Source: Hyphomicrobiales bacterium (GTDB taxonomy: Bacteria > Pseudomonadota > Alphaproteobacteria > Rhizobiales > Xanthobacteraceae). Taken from it: a stretch of 5,725 nucleotides of DNA. The translations under genes and the position numbers were made by a program. The stretch lies in the NCBI GenBank assembly GCA_016210825.1, contig JACQTM010000213.1, positions 1-5,725 of the forward strand. The letters are read 5' to 3'. A model generated the notes under the pieces. That model saw only the letters and a list, made by a program, of their open reading frames with translations, was not told the origin of the DNA and did not search any database. Each line of letters begins with the position of its first letter. The stretch's first letter is position 1. Below are positions 1-5,603 of this stretch, piece by piece.

Positions 1-1476
1 GACATGGACGGTGGTGTGACGCTTGCGTTCGGAGGTGAAGGGGATTTCCGCGATACGAGGAAAGCGCGCCAACTCGGACTCGGCAACGCCGAGCTTGCGC
101 GCCGCAACGATCAGCGCGCCTTCGGTCGGATCGCCCTGCACCTTCCAGCGCCCTTCGCTGTTCACGAGCGCCGCGTCGTTGGCGAGCGCCGCCCCGCGGA
201 GCGTTTTCTCCACGGCAGCGCGAGTACCTGACGTTTCGGTGAGCTTGGCGCCCCCGACGGTGAACTCGCCCTCTGGGATGTAGCCGCTGCCGCCGACCTC
301 GACGAGCGCCTCCGCCGTCATGATCGCACGCACGGTCATCTCGTTGCGTGTCAGTGTGCCGGTTTTGTCGGAACAGATTACGGTCGCAGCACCGAGTGTT
401 TCGACCGCCGGTAGCTTGCGAACGATGGCATGGGCCGCCGCCATACGCCGCACGCCGAGGCTCAGCCCCACGGTCACGATCGCCGGCAGCGCCTCGGGGA
501 TCGCGGCGACGGCGAGCGCCACCGCGAATAGGAACAGGCTGAGCACGATGTTGAGCGTGAAGGTGGAAGTGCTGAACATGCCGGCCGCGAACACGACGGC
601 GCAGATTCCCAGCATGATGATGCTCAGCCGTTTGCCGGTGCGATCGAGTTCCTGCTGCAGCGGTGTCGGCTCCTTCTCGGTGGATTCGAGCAGGCCCGCA
701 ATGCGGCCGACCTCGGTCCCCATCCCGGTCGCGACAACGATGGCCCGGCCGCGCCCGTAGGTGGCGACCGTGCTCGAGTACAGCATGTTACGGCGGTCGC
801 CGATGCCGACATCCCCGGCGATAGGGTTGATGTCCTTCGACACCGGCACGCTCTCGCCGGTGAGCGGTGCCTCGTCGGTTTGCAGGTTCGCAACCTCGAT
901 GATCCGGGAGTCCGCCGGGATCTTGTCTCCGGCCTCGACCATCACGATGTCGCCGGGGACGATCTCGTTGGTCGTGACTCGCTGCCGTTCGCCGTCTCGA
1001 ACCACCGTGGCTTCGGGCGCGGCAAGCGCCATCAGCGCGCGGACCGATTTCTCTGCCCGCGCCTCCTGGATAAAGCCGAGCATAGCGTTGAGCACGACAA
1101 TCGCCATGATGACGATCGCCTCGTAGGGCAGCGCGGTCTCGCGCGGGTCCTGCAGCAACCATTCGATCATCGAGATGACGACTGCGACGAGCAGGATGAT
1201 CACCAGGAAGTTCTGGAATTGCTCGAGCAGCCGCGTCCACCAGGGCGTTTCCGGTGCACTCTTCAGCCGGTTCGGCCCGTACTGCTCGAGGCGCCGTTGC
1301 GCCTCGGCCCGGCTCAGGCCGCGCGCAACGTCGGATCCGAGCGCGGTGACCACGGCTTCAGCCGGTTCGCGGTGGGGAGTTATCGGAATACTCGCGGCGA
1401 GTGCGGCGCTATGTTGAACCGTGGGGTGCGCCAGATTTGGCGTCTCAACATCTTTCAGCTTTTGTTGCAGGTTCAC
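1..1476 (-). CDS. P2-type cation-transporting ATPase, N-terminal 492 codons (3' end outside window)
   Basis: This is an inner-membrane ion pump that uses ATP through an aspartyl-phosphate intermediate. My reverse-strand translation is open throughout and shows, in order: the cation-ATPase N-terminal domain (about 38-80, with GLSRAEAQRRLEQYGPNRL); membrane helices M1 and M2 (about 88-107 and 118-136); the actuator domain with LTGES at 205-209; M3 (about 284-301) and M4 (about 308-340) carrying PEALP at 327-331; the phosphorylation motif DKTGTLT with Asp370; and nucleotide-domain motifs GDPTEGAL (448-455) and FTSERK (480-485). PEALP and the long nucleotide domain fit P2 (Ca2+/Mn2+/Na+ type) pumps, not heavy-metal P1B pumps: there is no CPx motif or metal-binding N-terminus. 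Family members are about 900 residues, so roughly half is missing. M5-M6, which decide ion specificity, lie outside, so the ion is unassigned. I chose the GTG start at 1476 because TGAGGA sits seven bases upstream and no in-frame ATG occurs until residue 103. Confidence 0.95.
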   Translation of the reverse strand, partial: MNLQQKLKDVETPNLAHPTVQHSAALAASIPITPHREPAEAVVTALGSDVARGLSRAEAQRRLEQYGPNRLKSAPETPWWTRLLEQFQNFLVIILLVAVVISMIEWLLQDPRETALPYEAIVIMAIVVLNAMLGFIQEARAEKSVRALMALAAPEATVVRDGERQRVTTNEIVPGDIVMVEAGDKIPADSRIIEVANLQTDEAPLTGESVPVSKDINPIAGDVGIGDRRNMLYSSTVATYGRGRAIVVATGMGTEVGRIAGLLESTEKEPTPLQQELDRTGKRLSIIMLGICAVVFAAGMFSTSTFTLNIVLSLFLFAVALAVAAIPEALPAIVTVGLSLGVRRMAAAHAIVRKLPAVETLGAATVICSDKTGTLTRNEMTVRAIMTAEALVEVGGSGYIPEGEFTVGGAKLTETSGTRAAVEKTLRGAALANDAALVNSEGRWKVQGDPTEGALIVAARKLGVAESELARFPRIAEIPFTSERKRHTTVHV

Positions 1477-1483
1477 GATGCAG

Positions 1484-1489
1484 TCCTCA
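1484..1489 (-). promoter_or_regulatory. Ribosome binding site deciding the GTG start of the ATPase
   Basis: The minus strand reads TGAGGA, then seven bases, then GTG. This supports a GTG start although the frame is open for more than 250 bases upstream without a better start. The same bases contain the TGA stop of a doubtful 60-codon frame (1669 to 1487), so a coupled leader peptide is conceivable but not supported otherwise. Confidence 0.6.
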
Positions 1490-1544
1490 TACAAGTGCGA
1501 TGCCGTAGGCGCGGCGATAATGGAACAGGTCGAGCGGATGGCTG

Positions 1545-1581
1545 CCGCGGCGCTTCGGGCGCTCGCGAAAGCGCGCCGCGG
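1545..1581 (-). other. Strong GC-rich hairpin in the leader between the small membrane protein gene and the ATPase gene
   Basis: Bases 1545-1553 (CCGCGGCGC) and 1573-1581 (GCGCCGCGG) are perfect 9-bp inverted repeats. Inside them, TTCG at 1554-1557 can pair with CGAA at 1566-1569, which extends the stem after a small bulge. It lies about 70 bases before the ATPase GTG start in the otherwise unassigned 1477-1721 gap. No U-tract follows on the minus strand, so it is not a classical intrinsic terminator. It could be a leader structure, an attenuating or processing element between the two genes, or a chance product of GC-rich sequence. Confidence 0.45.
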
Positions 1582-1721
1582 ACAGGGACATGGATGCGTC
1601 GTCAGCGTGTCGCGCGCCGCAAGACAACAGGCACACCGATGCCACTCCACGAGATGTCCAGTCCGACATCGCAGCTCATCGAGCTGCCAGAGGGGCCCGG
1701 CCTGGTCGTTGTACGTTTCTA

Positions 1722-2090
1722 TTAGGCCGCCGTCGCGAGCCCAAACAGTTGTGCCACGTGCGTCGACTCGCTGAGCATCCCCGCGGCAAATCCAAAGAAT
1801 GCGAGCGCGCCAGCGACATCCCAAAGCGTGATCCCGTCCGAGTCGCGCTCGGCCCCGCTGCGCCAGGCGAGCAGCGCTGCAGCACCCGCGGCGGCAAGCG
1901 ATACCAGACTGAACATCGGCAGGACCTGAGCAGCCTGCAGCAGCCAGACGAGCAGGAGAGTTGGTGCACCCACCAGTGCCGTTAGGATTGCCAACAGGCT
2001 AAGCGAGGTGGGCGTCTGAACGCTAAACCTGTCCCCCCGATCGCGAGCCTTTCTCAAATGCGCCATCCGGCGTTCCATTTTCGGACGCAT
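1722..2090 (-). CDS. Small predicted three-helix membrane protein of unknown function (122 aa)
   Basis: I do not recognise a named family. The protein begins with a basic segment (about residues 1-22, rich in Arg and Lys), followed by three hydrophobic stretches at about 29-52, 54-76 and 88-106, and ends in a short tail with ESTHVAQLFGL. The basic N-terminus suggests, by the positive-inside rule, that it faces the cytoplasm. The last helix region (LWDVAGALAFFGFAAGML) looks like selected membrane-protein sequence, not a random frame. The gene lies 78 bases after the response regulator stop and 245 bases before the ATPase start, on the same strand, so it may be cotranscribed with either. The start is uncertain: the ATG at 2090 has only a weak ACGGA upstream, and ATGs at 2078 and 2066 would shorten the protein by 4 or 8 residues. 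A role beside the pump or sensor is inferred from position only. Confidence 0.7.
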   Translation of the reverse strand: MRPKMERRMAHLRKARDRGDRFSVQTPTSLSLLAILTALVGAPTLLLVWLLQAAQVLPMFSLVSLAAAGAAALLAWRSGAERDSDGITLWDVAGALAFFGFAAGMLSESTHVAQLFGLATAA

Positions 2091-2168
2091 CGAAGTCCGT
2101 CGAGCCGATTTTCTTGACGTTATCGAATCCGATCCAGCCCACGTATCCGGAACGATAGGGTGGTAGTT

Positions 2169-2789
2169 CTACGGGGTAACGCGCCCAAGGCGGATGGCTT
2201 GCCGCACCAGCACGCCAACGCTCTCGGCCTGCATCTTCTCCATAATCTCGGCGCGGTAGCTTTCGACCGTCCGCGCGCTGATCTTGAGGTTCTCAGCGAT
2301 GGCCTGGCTCGTGTAACCGGCAGCGACGAGGTCGAAAATCTCGACTTGGCGCGGCGTCAACCGCGCAAATTGGGCCGCCAGCGTTCCTATCGATTTCTCC
2401 TGAGACTGTTGCTCGAACAGACGTGCCAACCCGCGATTGATCGCCGCGACGAGTTGCACATCGTCGATCGGCTTCTCGATGAAGTCCTCCGCTCCCGCCT
2501 TGATCGCGGCCACCGCCATCGGGATATCGGCGTGGCCGGAGATGAGGACCACCGGGAGCGGAATCTTGCGGCGCACGAGCTCGCGGGTGAGCTCGATGCC
2601 GTCCATACCGGGCATCCGGACATCGGCCACGACGCAACCGGCACGCGATCGAGCGAGCGCGCTCAGAAAGGCATCGGCGGATTCATAGGTCTCGACCGCG
2701 AAACCGAAGACGTTGAGCATCTCGCCGAGCGCATGGCGGACCGATTCCTGGTCGTCGACAACAAAGATCGTCGGAATGGACATCGTCAT
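2169..2789 (-). CDS. FixJ-family two-component response regulator (receiver plus LuxR-type HTH)
   Basis: This is a cytoplasmic transcription factor activated by phosphotransfer from the adjacent kinase. Counting from ATG 2789 (206 aa), the receiver domain occupies about 5-120: acidic pair Asp12-Asp13 in VVDDQESVR, phosphoacceptor Asp56 in VADVRMPGMDG, Ser84 in LISGHADI and Lys106 in AEDFIEKP. A linker follows, then a LuxR-type DNA-binding domain at about 143-203 (LTPRQVEIFDLVAAGYTSQAIAENL, helix ISARTVESYRAEIMEKM). Length and GAEDFIEKP match FixJ/NodW/NwsB-type regulators. The frame is open upstream into the kinase gene, but the true start is ATG 2789, which overlaps the kinase TGA as ATGA, or ATG 2783 two codons later; the motif context fits both. 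The overlap implies translational coupling and matched amounts of kinase and regulator. Targets cannot be read from the sequence; it should not be named FixJ, because its partner lacks the haem PAS domain of FixL. Confidence 0.95.
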   Translation of the reverse strand: MTMSIPTIFVVDDQESVRHALGEMLNVFGFAVETYESADAFLSALARSRAGCVVADVRMPGMDGIELTRELVRRKIPLPVVLISGHADIPMAVAAIKAGAEDFIEKPIDDVQLVAAINRGLARLFEQQSQEKSIGTLAAQFARLTPRQVEIFDLVAAGYTSQAIAENLKISARTVESYRAEIMEKMQAESVGVLVRQAIRLGRVTP

Positions 2790-4492
2790 CGCGCTTGCGA
2801 TTGGTCGAGGGGGAGCGAAAACCGGAACTCGGTCGCACCCACCTGCCCCGAATGGAGCCACGCGCGCCCGCCGTGGGAGTGGATGATCGCTGCACAAATC
2901 GAAAGTCCAAGACCCAGCCCCTCGAATTTTGAGGTCGTCAGTGGAGCGAACAAGCGATCCGCAAGCTCTTTGCGGATGCCGGGGCCGTTGTCCGAGATAC
3001 TGATCTCTACTCGCGCCGGCGCGTCGAACCGTGTCGCGGTGATCTTGATCCGGCCGTCCGGCTGACGTGCCTCGGTGATCGCCTCGACCGCGTTGTGCAC
3101 GAAATTGAGGACCACTTGCTGCAGCTGGACACGGTCGCCGTAGACGGGCGGCAGATCGTCGGCCGCTCCGAGTTCGATGGTAATTCCATGCGCAGAGGCC
3201 TGTGCACGTACCAGCAATAACGCGTCGTCCAGCATGATTCGCAGATCGAGTGTGCTGATGTGAGGACGGCCACGACGGAGGAAATCGCGCATGTGACCGA
3301 CCACGCTGCCGGCATGATCGATGTGCGCGATCAGGGTCGTCAGATTGCCGGCCGCGCGAGGCAGATCCGGATTGGGCGTGCCCAGGATATGCTGGGCGGA
3401 TCGGGCGAGCGCGCGCGCCGCCGTCATTGGCTGGTTGATCTCATGCGCCAGCGCGGAGGCCATTCCGCTCATCAAATTGTAGCGCGCGGCCTCGGCAGCT
3501 TCCACCTCCTTCTCCTTGAGCCGGGCTTCGGCTTCCTGGACCAAACGATCTGCGTTCTTACGCTCGCTGACGACCACCCCCACGATTAGCCCTGTCGCGG
3601 TGAGGACCAGCATAAGGATCTGGAATTCGGTGAACGTGCGGGCATCGAAACCATACAGGTGCATGATTCCGACCAGCCCGAACTGGGTGAGGGCAAGCCC
3701 CACGCAGGCCCCGTCGAGGCCGTAGCGCACGGCGGCTACCATCACTGGCAGAAACAGCAGGTAAAAGAACTTGAACCCGTCCACGGTCTGGGCCCCGACG
3801 ATAATCCAGAGGGACGCCGCCACAAGCACTGCATAGAGCAGAAGCTCCGGCACCAGATCGCGGAGGCGACCGAACGACTGTGGGTGGCTGCCCGAGACGA
3901 GGCGCAGCGTGAGCGGCGTCATGACCGCCATGCCAATGATGTCACCGACGAGAAACGGGCCGGAAGCGACGAGGACATCTGTCGATTCTAGCTGCGCGTC
4001 CAGTGGCAAGAGCAGCGAGAGGAGAAGTGCGGCGAGAACCGCACCGCAAACTCCGGCTACGAGAAGGATAACCACGTCCCTCAAGTGATCGAGACCGACG
4101 TCGAGTCGCAGGTAGTTTCGTGCGACGGTGGCTACCGTGCCGTAGACGGTCGCGAAAATGGCGGCGATGCCGAGAATAATCGGCCATTGCAGCTTGGTCT
4201 GCAGAACCGTGGTTTCGGCGATGACAACGCCAGCGAACAACACGGCGCTGTAGCGTGGACCGCCCAGCACCATTAGCGCGAAGACGACGCCCAGGCCCGG
4301 ATTCCAGGGCGTGATCGGAACGCCCTTGTATTCATGGATGAAGCTGATCCACTCGAGCACCACGTAGGCGAGGAGGAAGGCTCCTGCTGCGGCTGCCTGG
4401 TGGGGGAGGCTCAGCGACCCTAGCCGCGTGAGCACTCCCCCCAGCTCCAACGTGCGTGGGACGGAACGTTCCATGCGATCAAGTGGCGTCAT
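2786..4492 (-). CDS. MASE1-like membrane sensor histidine kinase (568 aa)
   Basis: An integral-membrane kinase that senses an unknown signal and phosphorylates the regulator encoded immediately after it. Residues about 30-308 form a multi-pass hydrophobic module of roughly eight helices, with TPWNPGLGVVFALMVLGG at 61-78 and FFYLLFLPVMVAAVRYG at 242-258, resembling the MASE1 sensor domain. A charged coiled linker follows (about 309-338, SERKNADRL..EAEARLKEKEVEAAEAA). The kinase core has the H-box ALAHEINQP with His350, N-box residues VVLNFVHNAVEAI (460-472), D-box ISDNGPGI (499-506), an F-box-like LFAPLTTSK (514-522) and G2 GLGLGLSI (525-532). HEINQP places it with FixL/DctB-like kinases. No PAS or GAF domain is visible, so sensing is probably through the membrane module. 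The frame runs 121 codons further upstream, but that part is Arg/Ser/Pro-rich and unlike protein. ATG 4492 is preferred, with ATG 4474 possible; neither has a good ribosome binding site. Confidence 0.94.
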   Translation of the reverse strand: MTPLDRMERSVPRTLELGGVLTRLGSLSLPHQAAAAGAFLLAYVVLEWISFIHEYKGVPITPWNPGLGVVFALMVLGGPRYSAVLFAGVVIAETTVLQTKLQWPIILGIAAIFATVYGTVATVARNYLRLDVGLDHLRDVVILLVAGVCGAVLAALLLSLLLPLDAQLESTDVLVASGPFLVGDIIGMAVMTPLTLRLVSGSHPQSFGRLRDLVPELLLYAVLVAASLWIIVGAQTVDGFKFFYLLFLPVMVAAVRYGLDGACVGLALTQFGLVGIMHLYGFDARTFTEFQILMLVLTATGLIVGVVVSERKNADRLVQEAEARLKEKEVEAAEAARYNLMSGMASALAHEINQPMTAARALARSAQHILGTPNPDLPRAAGNLTTLIAHIDHAGSVVGHMRDFLRRGRPHISTLDLRIMLDDALLLVRAQASAHGITIELGAADDLPPVYGDRVQLQQVVLNFVHNAVEAITEARQPDGRIKITATRFDAPARVEISISDNGPGIRKELADRLFAPLTTSKFEGLGLGLSICAAIIHSHGGRAWLHSGQVGATEFRFSLPLDQSQAR

Positions 4493-4553
4493 AGTCGCGA
4501 TCGTTCGAACTGGTCCGCGGTGGTCCGGCGAAATCCGGGATGCTATCCTTTCC

Positions 4554-4582
4554 TTAACCCGCTCCTCGATCAAATGTGTCAA
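4554..4582 (-). promoter_or_regulatory. Weak candidate promoter for the kinase-regulator operon
   Basis: On the minus strand, TTGACA (4582 to 4577) matches a sigma-70 -35 box exactly. The best -10 candidate at 17-18 bases spacing is only GGTTAA or GTTAAG, a poor match. It lies about 60-90 bases upstream of the kinase ATG, where a promoter is expected. It also falls inside the decayed reading frame at 4554-4898, so the TTGACA may simply be relic coding sequence. Confidence 0.22.
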
Positions 4583-4638
4583 TCTGGACCTGGTCGGCCT
4601 GAACACACCGTTTGAGGGCGCGGTGGATGGTCGAATTG

Positions 4639-4666
4639 CTGATCCCCGGCATGGACCGGGGATCAG
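4639..4666. repeat. Perfect 11-bp palindrome with 6-base loop
   Basis: CTGATCCCCGG at 4639-4649 and CCGGGGATCAG at 4656-4666 are exact reverse complements around a loop of CATGGA. The structure lies within the eroded frame, just before its helix-turn-helix-like part. Its GC-rich stem resembles the palindromes at the right end of the window. No U-tract flanks it, and it sits inside a relic, so a terminator for a neighbouring gene is unlikely. It may be a small mobile palindrome or an operator-like site. Confidence 0.6.
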
Positions 4667-4898
4667 ACGGAAGCTTCTCGGGGATTTCGCCGATGGGCAG
4701 CTCCCGGTTCGGGAAAGTTTGTCCGCGCCACGATTCCTACTCGGGGCCTCATGTGAGCAATCAGACGTTCGCGCCCTTCTCCATGAGCGGCAGCATTTCC
4801 GCAACTTCCTTGCGCGACCATCCAAGTCACTCGCCAGGCCGCTCCAACTTGGCAAGCGCGTTTGCCTGCCCGTCGGTCAAATTCCAGTCCTGCGTCAT

Positions 4899-5321
4899 CT
4901 TTGCTCTGGCTTCACACCGCCTTCCTGAGACTTCTTCCGGCCGCCGTGTCTCGACTCGTGACTTGCCGACTTGCAGGTAATCTGCTGTCCACAGGCGGTT
5001 ATGGAGGTCGCGACGGATTTCGTCGCCTTTTTGATGCGTGTCCTATGCGTCGCCGAACACCTTACGCAATTCGATTCCAACGATATTGCCCTTGATACCG
5101 GTCTCCGTGCACGAGACTTCCAGGTCAGAAAATCTGGTCTTCGGCTTCCTCGCGTTCGCGCCGGTGCTTGCAAAGCGCCTTTCGGACGGCACCCGAGCAG
5201 TGTACCGATCCCGACCCATTTTCGGTTGATTGGGTCCGTGCTTACAGAAAAGCGAGCTCGATTCAATTGTCGACATCGGATATCTCCAACCGTGGGACAG
5301 TAACCACCAATGTCGGTTCTG
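4899..5321. other. No intact gene; possible upstream part of the decayed minus-strand frame
   Basis: I see no complete gene here. The minus-strand frame of the 4554-4898 relic continues upstream without a stop except TAG at 5045-5043, and is then open to an ATG at 5411. Parts of it look protein-like (KTRFSDLEVSCTETGIKG and VGIELRKVFGDA before the TAG, KGDEIRRDLHNRL and TADYLQVGKSRVE after it), but other parts are rich in Trp, Cys and Arg and look random. Competing open frames on both strands are short and lack ribosome binding sites or recognisable motifs. This is best read as degenerating intergenic DNA. Confidence 0.35.
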
Positions 5322-5489
5322 GGTCCAGGCTCTGTGAAAACTCATACATCGGCGAAATGTAGAAAATACAATTCTCCAACACGGCATGGAATCGTATGTC
5401 CGCAGCAGCATCAGTTCTCACGATGCGCAATCTCTCCAAAATATTTCTACGCGCGCGACTGACGTTGGAGTTTTCACACGGCCTGGGTC
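5322..5489. repeat. Pair of 22-base inverted repeats around 124 bases: MITE-like or insertion-sequence relic
   Basis: The left arm at 5322-5343 reads GGTCCAGGCTCTGTGAAAAC plus TC, and the right arm at 5468-5489 begins GAGTTTTCACACGGCCTGGG. Right arm reversed against left arm matches at 18 of 22 positions, with the inner 11 bases (TGTGAAAACTC) identical. Weaker similarity continues inside the arms: GTAGAAAATA near 5360 corresponds to the reverse of TATTTCTAC near 5445. The enclosed 124 bases hold no transposase and no convincing gene. Conserved ends without a transposase fit a miniature inverted-repeat element, two abutting insertion-sequence ends, or a relic of one; I cannot assign an IS family. 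Confidence 0.55.
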
Positions 5490-5603
5490 ATTAGCGTTGG
5501 TTTCGCGCTGTCCGCGATATGTCCGGTTAGCGGGTCATTTCGGAAATGCCGGTTCGCTGTCGATGGCATCACCGGCTCAGGCGGCGGCGGAGTAATTACT
5601 TTT
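5490..5603. other. Intergenic stretch with no supported gene
   Basis: A 69-codon plus-strand frame (5386-5595) crosses this stretch, but it has no ribosome binding site, overlaps the inverted-repeat element and shows no motif, so I do not call it. The bases AGTAATTACT at 5591-5600 form a perfect 10-bp palindrome directly before the composite repeat, and may be its flank. Confidence 0.4.

Larger units (their letters stand above)
4554..4898 (-). pseudogene. Eroded protein-coding relic with four in-frame stops, unknown family
   Basis: From an ATG at 4898 one minus-strand frame runs 114 codons to a TAA at 4554. It is interrupted by TGA at 4829-4827, 4763-4761 and 4751-4749, and TAG at 4739-4737. 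Between the stops it reads as plausible soluble protein: MTQDWNLTDGQANALAKLER, then LGWSRKEVAEMLPLMEKGA, then WRGQTFPNRELPIGEIPEKL, and finally a helix-turn-helix-like stretch ISNSTIHRALKRCVQADQVQ. The frame never shifts, so the damage looks like point mutations only; each stop is one C-to-T change from an Arg or Gln codon. I do not recognise the family. A DNA-binding role is suggested only by the last segment and the RKEVAEML motif. It sits immediately upstream of the kinase gene in a different frame. It could still be a chance open stretch in GC-rich DNA. Confidence 0.42.

Noticed and set aside
1487..1669. 60-codon minus-strand frame just before the ATPase
   Set aside because: Its composition is unremarkable, it has no clear ribosome binding site, and it overlaps the hairpin. 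Kept only as a leader-peptide possibility.
880..1725. 281-codon plus-strand open frame
   Set aside because: It is antisense to the ATPase and its leader and has no protein motif; the minus-strand frame carries all P-type ATPase signatures.
2114..2127. Possible FNR/FixK-like box (TTGACGTTATCGAA) upstream of the small membrane protein gene
   Set aside because: Only the left half resembles TTGAT-N4-ATCAA; the right half does not match and the sequence is not palindromic.
2091..2168. Terminator between the regulator and the small membrane protein gene
   Set aside because: No stem followed by a U-tract was found on the minus strand, so cotranscription remains possible.
2790..2897. Regulator start upstream at 2897
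   Set aside because: The added residues are encoded inside the kinase gene in another frame, and the receiver domain starts normally at ATG 2789 or 2783.
2160..3065. 301-codon plus-strand open frame
   Set aside because: It is antisense to the response regulator and the kinase C-terminus, is rich in Arg, Asp and His, and has no family motif: a shadow of GC-rich coding sequence.
4493..4855. N-terminal extension of the kinase frame by 121 codons
   Set aside because: The extension is rich in Arg, Ser and Pro, overlaps the better protein-like relic in another frame, and would place an unrelated segment before the MASE1-like module. ATG 4492 gives a normal family architecture.
5386..5595. 69-codon plus-strand frame
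   Set aside because: It overlaps the inverted-repeat element, has no ribosome binding site and shows no recognisable motif.
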